From NCBI RefSeq assembly GCF_017795745.1, contig NZ_CP059067.1, positions 4,030,001 to 4,094,000 of the forward strand: a stretch of 64,000 nt of DNA, in the 5' to 3' direction. Below the pieces are notes generated by a model, which saw nothing but the letters and a program-made list of their open reading frames with translations, was not told the origin of the DNA and made no database searches. The translations under genes and the position numbers were made by a program. Position 1 is the stretch's first letter; the number at the start of each line of letters is the position of its first letter. Source of the stretch: Rhizobacter sp. AJA081-3. Lineage in GTDB: Bacteria; Pseudomonadota; Gammaproteobacteria; Burkholderiales; Burkholderiaceae_C. Shown here piece by piece: positions 7,138 through 18,005 of the stretch.

Positions 7138-10100
7138 GTGGCGACACGCGATGACTTTTCCCCAACGACCAAGCGCACGCTCGCGGGACGCGCCGGCTAC
7201 GCTTGCTCGAATCCTGACTGCCGGCGCCTAACCGCCGGCGCGGCGCTTGGCGACGACGCCAAGGTCGTTAGTGTTGGCGTCGCCGCGCATATCAAGGGAG
7301 CGGCCCCAGGTGGCCCCCGCTATGACCCGCTGCAGACGGCCGAAGAGCGGCGACACGCATCGAACGGCATTTGGCTGTGTTCGGCTCACGCGAAGCAGAT
7401 CGACGACGATCATGCCCACTTCACTGTCGACACGCTCAAGACCTGGAAGCAGCAAGCGGAGGAAAGATCGGCGCTCGCGATCCTCACTCTGCAGGCACCC
7501 GATGCAAACGCGCCGCAGCCCGAAGCCGGATCATCGACAGTCGAATTGGCGCAACGGCTGGGCCTCGCTCCGCGGGACAACGTCGAGGCGGTAACGGCGC
7601 GGCTGCGGGCGGCCGCTGCGCGCGACCTCGACGCGTTTGTCGCGGCACTCAAATCTCCCGCTGACGCGATCGCGCTCGGATTGCGGCTGATCGAAAGCGG
7701 GCGTGTCACGCCGTTCGGAGCGGCGGGACTCGCCGCCGCGATTGGAACGTTCAACGAGATCGTTGTCGTCGCCCCGCCTGGCACGGGGAAGACCACAACA
7801 CTTCTGCAAGTCGCCCGCAGCATCGCGGCCAAAGAGAACCTTGTCGCCGCGTTCGTTCCGTTGAGCGAATGGTCTGCGCAGGGGCAACCATTGCTGCAGT
7901 CGATCGCCCGGCGGGCCGCGTTCGCCGGGGAGCGCGAAGAGCATCTGAAACTTCTCGCCGGCGCGGGCCGCTTGGTCCTCTGCATGGATGGCTGGAACGA
8001 GCTGGATACGTCGTCGCGAAAGCGCCTACGTTCTGAAGTCCAAGGCATGCAGCGCGACTTTCCCGGCCTCGGCATCGTGATGAGCACGCGCGTTCAGGCG
8101 CTGGATGTGCCGATCTCAGGCCCGGTGGTCGAGATTGAACCGCTGTCGGAAGCGCAACAGCTGGCTATCGCGCGCGCCTACCGCGGCGAAGCCGGGGAAG
8201 GCTTGCTCGATCAGGCCTGGCGAACCCGCGGCCTCCGCGATCTTGTAGCGATTCCGCTGTATCTAACCAAGCTCCTCTCGGACACGCCCGGCGGAAACCT
8301 GCCCACGACGAAAGAGGAAGTGCTACGCCTCTTCGTCGCTGAGATTGACCGCAGCGCGGCCGCGCACGAGGTCTTGCAAAGCGCGGCCGCGGGATTTCAT
8401 GGAGAGATGCTGTCGGCGATAGCCATCGATGCGACCGTGGCTGACAGCGTCACGGTGTCGGAGCATCGCGCCCGGAGTCTGATAAGCGATGTAGCCGGCC
8501 GGCTTGTCCGCGAAGGCCAGATGGCGGCACCTCAGCCCGACGCTGTGCTGGCAGCCCTTGTCAGCCACCACCTGCTGGTCCGCACCGCGAGCGGCGTCGA
8601 GTTTCAGCATCAACAGTTTCAAGAGTGGTTTGCCTCGCATGAGGTCGAAGCCCTGATGCGGGCCGCCGCATCCGGCGATGCGGATGCTAGGCATCGTCTG
8701 CGAACCGTCGTCCTGAACGCACACGCGTGGGAAGAGGCAGTGCTATTCGCATGCGAGCGGGCTTCGCGTGGCGACGCTGACGGTGTCGCGGGCGCGGCGA
8801 CCCTCATTCTTGAAGCGCTCACCGTTGACCCAATGCTCGCCGCCGCGGCGATCTATCGAAGCTCGGATGCATTGTGGAGTGCCGTCAAGGATCGCGTCGT
8901 CGAGTTTGCCGGCCGCTGGCATACGCCGAAGGAGATCGACCGCGCGGTCCGGTTCATGATAAAGACCGGCCGCGCCGAGTTCGCGGACATTCTGTGGTCA
9001 TTCATCGCGGACCCCGACGATCAGGTGTACCTCAAGACGATGCGCGCCGGCGGCCGCTTCCGGCCTTCAGTGTTGGGAAGCGACATAGCGGGCCGCATCT
9101 CGCAGCTGCCACCCAAGCACCGATCGCACTTGCTGTCCGAGCTTGTGACATACGGCGGCATCGAGGGGATCGAAACCGCCACAAGCATCGCCCTGTCCGA
9201 CAATGACATCGACGTGAAGACCAGCGTCGCGGAAGCGCTGCACTTCCGACAGGCAAATCAGCAGATGCAGCGCCTCGTGACGGCGGCGCCGCGTGAAGTT
9301 TGGCAGGCACTCGCGCGGAAGGGATACGCGGAGGATTCACTGCCACCCGGACTTGCAGAGCGCCTGCGCCAGGAAGCCGATCAATTGATGCACGAAGAGC
9401 GAAGCGCTACGCAAAAGCTGCGCGCGTTGCTGCGCCGGAATGACGATCGGCAGGCAGTGGCGGCGGCAATCGGGCCCTTGATCGAGACCGGCGACTTCAG
9501 CGACAAGGAGGAACGCGCCGGAGGTGCGATTGACGAGGCCGGCCGACTCTACCCCGAAGTAGTCAGGGCCGCGCTTCTCGGCCGGCTGGAACGGCGACTG
9601 CCGTTCCCCTTCCGCACCGAAGAGCTACTGCGAGGGATCGATGTCGTTGTTGACGAAGGGCCTATCGCCGAACTGGCGCTGGCGGCTGGCGTCGACCGTC
9701 AACTCTCAAACGCCGCGGCAGGGCTTCTCGGCCTCAACACGACGGGCAAGCTCATCGACGCACTGCCTGGCATGCGCGAACAGCTAAAACTGTCGCCGCC
9801 GGGAATCACCTACGATGATTACCATCGCGTTCTAGGCCTGATCGCGTTGACGCCGATGGAGTCCTTCATGGCGGCCGTGCAGGCGCGTGCGGCCACTTCA
9901 GACCCAACGAGCATCGGGCACTTAGCCGATCTCATCGCGCGGCACGGCGAAAGCGGGGATCGTGGCCGCCTGGGTCTCAGTGACGCCTCCCGCGACGCAT
10001 TGATCGCGATCGTCCGAAAGTGGGTCGACGTATTGCTCGCCGACGAAAACTCGCCGCGGCGGATCCTTGGCGAAGTTGCGCGTGTCATCGAGAGGCTGGC

Positions 10101-11586
10101 CGCTCCGGAACTGGCGGAGCCACTTGCGCGCATGCTGGCCCGCGACCTGAAGCAATGGCGCCAACAGCGTGAAGAGCGCGCCGCTGCGTGGGCGCGCGGC
10201 ATTCATGATGCCGCGTCGGAAGCCTCTCACTCCTGGGCCTTGCAGTATGCGCGCGCGTTTGTCGCGATTGGTGACGATCAGTCGATCGCGACTTTGGAGT
10301 CCCATCTCATGGACGCCGGCCATGGCGGGTTCGGGATCGACGCCGCCGGGGCGCTGTGTGCGATTGGGCAGCGACAGCTAGGCATTGCGAACGACACGTC
10401 CTTCAGAGGGTCGCCGGAGTTCTCCAATGTGCGGGCGCGGCGCGCTGAGCGGCAAGGCTCTACAGCCCCGGCGACTTGCTCGATTGCAGAGCGGATCTTT
10501 GACTCCGTGGAGAAGCTCCTGCAAGACGGCGCAGACGGCGAGGCGCAGGTCCACGCCCTGCAGCTCGCCGCAACCGGCCTGGGCCTACCCTACGGTGACA
10601 AGCGCACCATCATCGATCGGCTGCAGCGACTGCCGCAGCCATACGGCACGAAACTCCGGTTCTTCACGGCCCTTGTGAACGCGGGCGAACTGATCGACGC
10701 CCAGTTGATCGTTGAATGCATCGACGCGCTGCTCGAAGACGCGAAGACCAAGCCCTGGCTGCTGCAGGAGAACCAGGGCGAGATCGATCGTTGGCTGTTG
10801 CTGCTGCCGTTCACCAGCCGGCCGGAGGTGACGTTGGAAGTGCTCGCGCGCTTGCACCCGCACATTCGCTTGCCATGGCGTCTTCGTCCGTTGCTGTCAG
10901 CTCTGGGGTCCGCTCCGTCCGACACGGCCGAGCAAGTTCTCATGGGCCTGGCAAAGGAGGACGCGCGATTCCTGTCCGACTATGACTGGTTTGCCGCTCT
11001 GGAGAAGCGCGATACGCTGTCGTCACTGCGCATGCTGCTCGATCTGATCTGCGGGGGCGAGGCAAAGGGCGAGGGGGGGCGGCCAGACACCTGGACCTTT
11101 GGCCGAAGGCTCGCGGCCGGCATGCAGTCCCATCCCGAGTTTCGTTCCGATGTCTATGCGCGCGTAGCATCCGGCGTCGCGCCGCCGGCGATGGCGGTCC
11201 TGGAATACGCCGTGGCGGAAACGCCTGACGAAGCCGGCGTCATGCTCCTTGTCGGCAGCCACAGCGCCACCGGAAGAGCATTCAGCGGCACGCTCGACTC
11301 GGCAATCGAGAACCTTGCCGTGGAGCGGCGGCCGCTGTCAGACTGGGCCGGTGCGTATGAGCAAATCAGCGCGCCAGTGCCGTCGCTTCGCAGGCGCCTG
11401 TTCGAGCTATCCCGCACTGCCACCGGCGGCGAGGCCAGCCTTGCACTGGCGTGCCTGGTTCACATCGATGAACTGCGCGACAGGCATGGTGTAGCTTCAG
11501 GCGAGCCACGCCACCCCGATATCGCTACCGGCGCGCCTTGGCCGACGCTGCTGACCCGTAGCGTGACTCCCGAGGCAAAACAGTGA
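7138..11586 (+). CDS. HNH nuclease-NACHT/STAND NTPase fusion, candidate antiphage NLR-like protein
   Basis: This is a 1482-residue protein. Residues 1-110 form an HNH-type nuclease domain: metal-binding C23 and C28, the catalytic-type histidine in VAAHI (H51), N76, and a second pair C81 and H84. A central P-loop NTPase follows, with Walker A APPGTGKTT (about 212-220) and Walker B LVLCMDGWNEL (about 279-289), consistent with NACHT/STAND ATPases. The remaining ~1000 residues are alanine/leucine-rich helices resembling HEAT or TPR-type repeats. The order effector-NTPase-helical sensor is that of bacterial NLR-like defence proteins (Avs and bNACHT classes). In these, a phage protein triggers oligomerisation and activates the effector. 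It starts at a GTG with a weak GGAA site. A DUF6387-like gene follows after 31 nt. Confidence 0.88.
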   Translation: MATRDDFSPTTKRTLAGRAGYACSNPDCRRLTAGAALGDDAKVVSVGVAAHIKGAAPGGPRYDPLQTAEERRHASNGIWLCSAHAKQIDDDHAHFTVDTLKTWKQQAEERSALAILTLQAPDANAPQPEAGSSTVELAQRLGLAPRDNVEAVTARLRAAAARDLDAFVAALKSPADAIALGLRLIESGRVTPFGAAGLAAAIGTFNEIVVVAPPGTGKTTTLLQVARSIAAKENLVAAFVPLSEWSAQGQPLLQSIARRAAFAGEREEHLKLLAGAGRLVLCMDGWNELDTSSRKRLRSEVQGMQRDFPGLGIVMSTRVQALDVPISGPVVEIEPLSEAQQLAIARAYRGEAGEGLLDQAWRTRGLRDLVAIPLYLTKLLSDTPGGNLPTTKEEVLRLFVAEIDRSAAAHEVLQSAAAGFHGEMLSAIAIDATVADSVTVSEHRARSLISDVAGRLVREGQMAAPQPDAVLAALVSHHLLVRTASGVEFQHQQFQEWFASHEVEALMRAAASGDADARHRLRTVVLNAHAWEEAVLFACERASRGDADGVAGAATLILEALTVDPMLAAAAIYRSSDALWSAVKDRVVEFAGRWHTPKEIDRAVRFMIKTGRAEFADILWSFIADPDDQVYLKTMRAGGRFRPSVLGSDIAGRISQLPPKHRSHLLSELVTYGGIEGIETATSIALSDNDIDVKTSVAEALHFRQANQQMQRLVTAAPREVWQALARKGYAEDSLPPGLAERLRQEADQLMHEERSATQKLRALLRRNDDRQAVAAAIGPLIETGDFSDKEERAGGAIDEAGRLYPEVVRAALLGRLERRLPFPFRTEELLRGIDVVVDEGPIAELALAAGVDRQLSNAAAGLLGLNTTGKLIDALPGMREQLKLSPPGITYDDYHRVLGLIALTPMESFMAAVQARAATSDPTSIGHLADLIARHGESGDRGRLGLSDASRDALIAIVRKWVDVLLADENSPRRILGEVARVIERLAAPELAEPLARMLARDLKQWRQQREERAAAWARGIHDAASEASHSWALQYARAFVAIGDDQSIATLESHLMDAGHGGFGIDAAGALCAIGQRQLGIANDTSFRGSPEFSNVRARRAERQGSTAPATCSIAERIFDSVEKLLQDGADGEAQVHALQLAATGLGLPYGDKRTIIDRLQRLPQPYGTKLRFFTALVNAGELIDAQLIVECIDALLEDAKTKPWLLQENQGEIDRWLLLLPFTSRPEVTLEVLARLHPHIRLPWRLRPLLSALGSAPSDTAEQVLMGLAKEDARFLSDYDWFAALEKRDTLSSLRMLLDLICGGEAKGEGGRPDTWTFGRRLAAGMQSHPEFRSDVYARVASGVAPPAMAVLEYAVAETPDEAGVMLLVGSHSATGRAFSGTLDSAIENLAVERRPLSDWAGAYEQISAPVPSLRRRLFELSRTATGGEASLALACLVHIDELRDRHGVASGEPRHPDIATGAPWPTLLTRSVTPEAKQ

Positions 11587-11617
11587 AGCCCCGCCGGCGG
11601 AGTACGCAGGGGGCCAC

Positions 11618-12517
11618 GTGGTAGGAAAGAAGCGAACGCCCTCTCCCCCCGGGTGGTACGTACGGGATGCCTATCGCGCCGCGGAGGAGTTGGACGTGGG
11701 CGATTGGCTCCTCAATCTGAGCGTTCGCCGATGGCTGCACAGCGACACACGGCCGCAGACAGAAGCTGCTCTCAGAGCAGCCGGCCCCGTACTCCGACGG
11801 GCAAACGGCCAGCAGATCAAGCGCATGCACATGGCCGACGCCCATCGCTGGGTCTACTCGTTCAGCTCGAGCGAGTGGGAGGACCCGTTTCAGGCGCTCG
11901 ACGAGGCCTGCGAACGTCCTCAGCTGCCACCTGACATTTGGAACGCGCTGCAATTTGGAAACGTACGCTCCGGCATAGCTCCGCTGAGCGTCGGCGCGCT
12001 GTACGCGTTCGAGAAGATGCTGCCCGACGACGTGCGGGCTCGAGGCGTTCGACTGCAGAGTGGCGATCGCTCAGCCACGGGGCCAAAGGCATTCGCTGGA
12101 AGGCTTGACCATGCCTTCTCTCCTCAGATGGTGAGCCGGTTCGTCCGCATCGACCTCTCGCTTCCTGACGACGTGCTTCGCGCTGATCTCGATGCGTTTC
12201 TCGCTTCAGAACGCCAAAGCCTGGCGCAGAGTGGCGGCGAACAGCCTTACCGCGAAGCCGCGGGCCTGAAGTTGAAAGCTCACGAACTTCGTACTCTCTC
12301 GAAGGTTGGCCTTCTACAGTTCCTTGACCTAGACCGTTGGCAACGGGCGGAGGGGCTCAATCTCAGCCTATACGCGGTCCGAGAGATGGCCGACGTCGTC
12401 GATCGTTCGCGTGAGAGCGAACTGCGTCATCGTGTGCAGCTAACGCTGAATCAGTTTCAGCTCCATGCGTGGTTTGCACGTCTCGACAGGGGCGGTGGAA
12501 GGTCCAGGCGATCTTAG
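11618..12517 (+). CDS. DUF6387-like hypothetical protein
   Basis: This is a 299-residue protein, mostly helical, with neither signal peptide nor membrane segment. The N-terminal pattern (short basic lead, then W/L-rich helices around DWLLNLSVRRWL) resembles DUF6387 proteins, which are frequent in mobile elements. This match is by eye and weak. It begins with GTG 31 nt after the HNH-NACHT stop, on the same strand, so cotranscription is likely and it may be an accessory part of that system. No catalytic motif is seen. Confidence 0.65.
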   Translation: MVGKKRTPSPPGWYVRDAYRAAEELDVGDWLLNLSVRRWLHSDTRPQTEAALRAAGPVLRRANGQQIKRMHMADAHRWVYSFSSSEWEDPFQALDEACERPQLPPDIWNALQFGNVRSGIAPLSVGALYAFEKMLPDDVRARGVRLQSGDRSATGPKAFAGRLDHAFSPQMVSRFVRIDLSLPDDVLRADLDAFLASERQSLAQSGGEQPYREAAGLKLKAHELRTLSKVGLLQFLDLDRWQRAEGLNLSLYAVREMADVVDRSRESELRHRVQLTLNQFQLHAWFARLDRGGGRSRRS

Positions 12518-12641
12518 CTGGAACTCGTGTCGCCATCTTCCTGCATACATGCCTCCGAACGACGCGGATCATTCCGATCAGCCTGGCGTACCTACCCGAC
12601 GGCGTCTTGTGGGACGAACTGGCGATTGACACGAGGGGCCT

Positions 12642-12797
12642 ATGTCCGAGAGGAAGAACGTCTACGCTAGCTTCAAGCGCGACCGAGACAGGCTATGGGC
12701 CCTGATCTCGCGCGACCTTCGAATCGTGGCCATCACCGCAATCTGCGCAACAGCCGGTACGCCCTCCCTTCTGCATGCCGTCACTCGTTGGCTCTGA
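12642..12797 (+). CDS. possible 51-residue small protein
   Basis: A short open frame starts at ATG 12642, preceded by GAGGGG at good spacing (about 4-5 nt). The product has a basic N-terminal half (SERKNVYASFKRDRDR) and a hydrophobic stretch (LRIVAITAICATAG) that could span a membrane. It lies 124 nt after the DUF6387-like gene. It could equally be a chance frame in the degenerate region before the transposon end; there is no homology evidence. Confidence 0.3.
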   Translation: MSERKNVYASFKRDRDRLWALISRDLRIVAITAICATAGTPSLLHAVTRWL

Positions 12798-13253
12798 CGT
12801 GAACTGCTCGCTGGGGGTCGTCGCCGCCGGTCGCTCGATGAGCCTGAGGAACGCTCGAATCTTGCACGGCTAGACGCCCGCTCTCGGCAAGAGCCGTCGC
12901 TGGGTAAGGTTGTAGCGAATGTCCGCCGTCTAGAGCGGTCGATGCGGTGTGCTAGCGCCGCCGAAACCCGTCGACAGGTTCTGACGACACCAAGAGTTGG
13001 GCTCACCGGGTCGTCGGCACAACGGCCACATCTGCCTGTGCGGGGCTCGGACTCGTGACCTGGGTGCCACTCGATCCCTGGGAATAGGCTTCCCGCCAAC
13101 ATCTAACCTACTGGCGGCTCGTGTCAGGTCCGGTGGATCCTCGACGAGTTCGCTTCCCGTGAGCAACTCCGCACTTGGTTCGCTGGCGCGCCAGTCCCTG
13201 GGTGAACACAGAGCGCGGCCACCACCTCGCAGGTGCCGTCCGGACAGATGCCG
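12798..13253. other. 456-bp gap before the transposon end
   Basis: No gene is supported in any frame. The sequence looks like decayed cargo between the last open frame and the terminal repeats of the element. Confidence 0.5.
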
Positions 13254-13343
13254 GACTTATTGTCATAAGTTCCCGTAAATCAAAAACATTGTCATGTGTG
13301 ATGGATAACCAAAAGAATCTTTCCCGCAATATTTGTCAGCACA
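13254..13343 (-). repeat. Tn7-like transposon end with TGACAA repeats
   Basis: Read on the minus strand from glmS inward, the end begins TGTGCTGACAAATATT followed by GCGGGAA (13343 to 13321). This resembles the Tn7 right end, which also has TGTG, then GACAAA, then GGGAA with the same 7-nt spacer between GACAA and GGGAA. TGACAA recurs in the same orientation at 13338-13333, 13294-13289 and 13265-13260. The third reads GACAATAAGTC, close to a Tn7 left-end TnsB site. A second CGGGAAC lies at 13275-13269. Repeated TnsB sites in one orientation are typical of Tn7-family ends. The 5 nt outside (AGCAG on the plus strand, 13344-13348) would be the target duplication. Confidence 0.65.
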
Positions 13344-13359
13344 AGCAGGCATCGCTTGT
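13341..13359 (-). terminator. weak hairpin after glmS
   Basis: A 6-bp inverted repeat (ACAAGC at 13341-13346 with GCTTGT at 13354-13359) follows the glmS stop by 11 nt. It straddles the proposed insertion junction, so if it terminates glmS it would have been formed or preserved by the insertion. The stem is short and no T-tract follows. Confidence 0.25.
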
Positions 13360-13370
13360 CGGACGCTGCC

Positions 13371-15239
<1,869 letters not shown>

Positions 15240-15323
15240 GGGTGGCTTCCTTTGGCTGGGCAGGGATCGCATCGTAGGAACACCCCCGAGGCGATTGATT
15301 GCAATTTTCGTCTCAGTATGGAA

Positions 15324-15357
15324 TATTCATCCATCCCCCAAATGTGGTGAATGAATA
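15324..15357. promoter_or_regulatory. inverted repeat, possible Lrp-type operator
   Basis: TATTCAT at 15324-15330 and ATGAATA at 15351-15357 form a perfect 7-bp inverted repeat, extended by CCA/TGG on the inner sides. It sits in the gap between glmS and the divergent Lrp/AsnC gene, 19 nt before the latter's ATG. Lrp-family proteins often bind such sites for autoregulation. Binding is inferred. Confidence 0.4.
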
Positions 15358-15376
15358 GTTCACGTTTTGTCTTGAC

Positions 15377-15877
15377 ATGGCAGAAACCGCCGCAACCCTC
15401 GAACTCGATGCGACCGACCTGCGCATCCTCGATCAGCTCCAGCGCGACGCCTCGCTGACCAACCAGGCGCTGGCCGCCGTCGTGCACACCTCGCCGGCCA
15501 CCTGCCTGCGGCGGGTGAAGCGGCTGGTGGACGCCGGCGTCATCGAGCGCCAGGTGGCGCTGCTCTCGCCGCAACGGCTGGGCGCGGGGCTGACGGCCAT
15601 CGTCGAGGTCACGCTGGACCGCCAGGGCGCCGAACACCTTCAGGCCTTCGAGGCGCGTGCGATCGCCGATGCCGAGGTGCGGCAGTGTTATCGCGTCACG
15701 CCGGGGCCGGACTTCCTGCTGATGCTGCAGGTGGCCGACATGCCGGCCTACCACGCGCTGGTGCAGCGCCTGTTCACGCAGGACGCCAACGTGCGCAACG
15801 TGAAGGCCTTCTTCAGCGTGCACCGCGCCAAGTTCGAGCCGGGCCTGGCCCTGCCCTCGCCGACGCTCTCGTCCTGA
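15377..15877 (+). CDS. Lrp/AsnC family transcriptional regulator
   Basis: This 166-residue protein has an N-terminal helix-turn-helix (LDATDLRILDQLQRDASLTN onward, about residues 10-60) and a C-terminal ligand-binding RAM domain (about 75-150) with the pattern VRQCYRVTPGPDFLL typical of Lrp/AsnC. Family members respond to amino acids and often control a neighbour and themselves. The ATG at 15377 has no clear ribosome binding site. It is divergent from glmS and convergent with rlmI, 6 nt from the latter's stop. Confidence 0.9.
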   Translation: MAETAATLELDATDLRILDQLQRDASLTNQALAAVVHTSPATCLRRVKRLVDAGVIERQVALLSPQRLGAGLTAIVEVTLDRQGAEHLQAFEARAIADAEVRQCYRVTPGPDFLLMLQVADMPAYHALVQRLFTQDANVRNVKAFFSVHRAKFEPGLALPSPTLSS

Positions 15878-15883
15878 GCCGGC

Positions 15884-17065
15884 TCAGGACTTCAGGATCA
15901 CCAGCCCCTTGAGGTACTCGCCCTCGGGGAAGACGATGGTCTGCGGGTGGTCGGGCGCGGCGGCCACACGCGCGTAGATGATGCCGTCCACGCCCGCGTC
16001 CATGCCCGCGCCCGCGACGATCTTGTGGAACAGCTCCGGCCCCACACCGCCCGAGCACGAGAAGGTGAACAGCATGCCGCCGGGCGCGAGCAGCTTGAGC
16101 GCCAGGCGGTTGATGTCCTTGTAGGCGCGCGCGGCGCGTTCGGCGTGCGCCGCGGTGGGCGCGAACTTGGGCGGGTCGAGCACGATGGCGTCGTAGCTCT
16201 TGCCGGCCTTCATCGCGTCGCGCAGGGTCTGGTTGACGTCGGCATCGAGCGCCTCATGGCGCGCTGGGTCGAAGCCGTTGAGCGACACGTGCGCCGAGGA
16301 ACGCGCCAGCGCCGGGGCCGAGGAATCGACGCTGGTCACGTGCGCCGCGCCACCGGCCAGCGCCGCGATGCTGAAGCCGCCGGTGTAGCAGTAGCAGTTG
16401 AGCACGCGCTGCAGGCCGAAGTGCCGCACCGTGTCGGCGAACAGTTTGCGGTTGTCGCGCTGGTCGAGATAGAAGCCGGTCTTGTGGCCCTCGGCCACGT
16501 CGAGCGTGAGCTTCCAGCCGTGCTCGCGGATCGTCACCTCGGTGGCGCCGCTGCCGCGCAGCCAGCCGGTGGTGGGCTCCAGGCCTTCGAGCTTGCGCAC
16601 GCCGGAGTCGCTGCGTTCGTAGATGCGCGCGAGGCCGGTGGCCTGCAGCAGCAGATCGGCGATGGTGCCCTTCCAGCGCTCGGTTCCGGCGGAGAGGAAC
16701 TGCGCCGACAGCACGTCGCCATAGCGATCGACGATCAGCCCCGGCAGGCCGTCGGCCTCGCCGTGGATCAGGCGCACGCCGTCGCTCTCGATCGGCAGCC
16801 GCGCACGCAGCGCGAACGCGCGGGCGATGCGTCGTTCGAAGAACGCGGCGTCGATGCGCTCGGCCTCGTCGAAGCTCCAGGCGCGCACGCGGATCATCGA
16901 GCTCGGGCTGTAGGCGCCCCAGGCGAGGAAGCGGCCGTCACTGGATTCGACGCGCACGGTCTCGCCCGCATCGGCCTTGCCTGTGCCCACGCTGCCCTGG
17001 AACACCCAGGGGTGCAGGCGCAGCAGCGAACGTTCCTTGCCGTCGCGCAGGGTGATGACCTTCAT
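15884..17065 (-). CDS. rlmI: 23S rRNA (cytosine-C5)-methyltransferase, RlmI family
   Basis: This is a 393-residue protein. An N-terminal PUA-like domain (HPWVFQGSV region, about 1-75) precedes a Rossmann methyltransferase. It has the SAM-binding segment NCYCYTGGFSIAAL, motif IV DPPKFAP, and motif VI FSCSGG with the catalytic-type cysteine. RlmI methylates C1962 of 23S rRNA in E. coli. It lies 7 nt downstream of xerC on the same strand and is probably cotranscribed. The exact target nucleotide here is inferred from the family. Confidence 0.88.
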   Translation of the reverse strand: MKVITLRDGKERSLLRLHPWVFQGSVGTGKADAGETVRVESSDGRFLAWGAYSPSSMIRVRAWSFDEAERIDAAFFERRIARAFALRARLPIESDGVRLIHGEADGLPGLIVDRYGDVLSAQFLSAGTERWKGTIADLLLQATGLARIYERSDSGVRKLEGLEPTTGWLRGSGATEVTIREHGWKLTLDVAEGHKTGFYLDQRDNRKLFADTVRHFGLQRVLNCYCYTGGFSIAALAGGAAHVTSVDSSAPALARSSAHVSLNGFDPARHEALDADVNQTLRDAMKAGKSYDAIVLDPPKFAPTAAHAERAARAYKDINRLALKLLAPGGMLFTFSCSGGVGPELFHKIVAGAGMDAGVDGIIYARVAAAPDHPQTIVFPEGEYLKGLVILKS

Positions 17066-17072
17066 GTGACTT

Positions 17073-18005
17073 CTACTTCCTCTTCGCGCGCGGATGGGCG
17101 GCGTCGTACACCTTCGAGAGGTGGCCGAAATCGAGCCGCGTGTAGACCTGGGTGGTGGTGATGTTGGCGTGGCCCAGCAGCTCCTGCACGGCGCGCAGGT
17201 CGCCGCTGGACTGCAGCAGGTGCGAGGCGAAGGAGTGGCGCAGCATGTGCGGGTGCACGTGGGTCGGCACGCCGGCCTGGATGGCGCGCTGCTTCAGGCG
17301 CGAGCGCAGCTGGCTGGGCGTGAGCCGCGTGCCGCGGTTGCTGACGAACAGCGCCGGCTCGCCGGGGTCGGCGAGCTGTTCGCGCACCGCGAGCCAGCCC
17401 TGCAGCGCCTTCAGGGCCGACGCCCCCACCGGCACGCTGCGCCGCTTGCTGCCCTTGCCGAGCACGTGCGCGGTGGTGTCGCTGGCATCGATCCAGCCGG
17501 CCGCCTTGGCGCTCGCGCCGACGTCCAGCCCGATCAGCTCGCCCACGCGCAGCCCGCAGCCATAGAGCAGCTCGATGATGCAATGGTCGCGCGCGTCGAG
17601 CAGCGGGTTGCCGGCCTCGGGGTGGTGGTCGGCCAGCGCCATGGCCTGGTCGACCGGCAGCGCCTTGGGCAGCGGCTTGCCGACCTTGGGTGCGCGCACG
17701 CCGTCGACCGGGTTGAGCGGCACGAGCCCGTCGCGGCCGAGCCAGCGGTACAGGCCGCGCCAGGCCGACAGCACGATGGCAATGCTGCGCGAGGCCAGGC
17801 CCCGCGAGTGCATCTGCGCGGCCCAGCGCCGAGCATGGTGCACCTGCACTTCGCGCAGCGCGACCGGATGCGTGTCGGTGAACTCGCGCAGGCGCTCGAA
17901 GGCCTCGCCGTACATCGCCAGCGTGCGCGGCGCGAGGCGCCGCTCCACTTCGAGATGGACGAGGTGACGCCGGATGTCGTCGTCGCGAACCGGCGTGTCG
18001 GCCAT
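17073..18005 (-). CDS. xerC: tyrosine recombinase XerC
   Basis: This 310-residue protein has an N-terminal SAM-like core-binding domain and a C-terminal catalytic domain. The catalytic residues are visible: Arg in YGCGLRVGEL, HxxR in HMLRHSFASHLL, His in LLGHANI, and the nucleophile Tyr in TTQVYT. XerC with XerD resolves chromosome dimers at dif. The order dapF-DUF484-xerC is a classic arrangement in proteobacteria and supports the assignment. The ATG overlaps the stop of the upstream DUF484 gene (TGATG). Confidence 0.93.
   Translation of the reverse strand: MADTPVRDDDIRRHLVHLEVERRLAPRTLAMYGEAFERLREFTDTHPVALREVQVHHARRWAAQMHSRGLASRSIAIVLSAWRGLYRWLGRDGLVPLNPVDGVRAPKVGKPLPKALPVDQAMALADHHPEAGNPLLDARDHCIIELLYGCGLRVGELIGLDVGASAKAAGWIDASDTTAHVLGKGSKRRSVPVGASALKALQGWLAVREQLADPGEPALFVSNRGTRLTPSQLRSRLKQRAIQAGVPTHVHPHMLRHSFASHLLQSSGDLRAVQELLGHANITTTQVYTRLDFGHLSKVYDAAHPRAKRK

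Larger units (their letters stand above)
1..13343. mobile_element. Tn7-like genomic island at glmS attTn7 (far end outside the window)
   Basis: The island is bounded on the right by a transposon-like end at 13254-13343. That end lies 27 nt beyond the glmS stop codon, where Tn7-family elements insert. Inside lie a TniQ/TnsD-family protein (4943-6655) and accessory genes of the defence type, with non-coding debris between them. In contrast, the genes from 13371 onward are tightly packed housekeeping genes. No second end and no tnsA, tnsB or tnsC is visible, so the element either continues before position 1 or has lost its transposase. Placement at attTn7 is seen directly. Membership of the Tn7 family is inferred from the end sequence plus TniQ. 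Confidence 0.7.

Noticed and set aside
6888-7178. Minus-strand frame of 96 codons with a hydrophobic stretch
   Set aside because: It has no ribosome binding site, overlaps the start of the HNH-NACHT gene, and does not resemble any family.
7410-8087. Long minus-strand open frames opposite the HNH-NACHT gene
   Set aside because: The plus strand carries the domain motifs and the opposite frames are antisense shadows, common in GC-rich DNA; they have no ribosome binding site or family resemblance.
12997-13110. Possible tRNA-like or attachment sequence before the transposon end
   Set aside because: No cloverleaf can be formed and the T-loop signature is absent on both strands.
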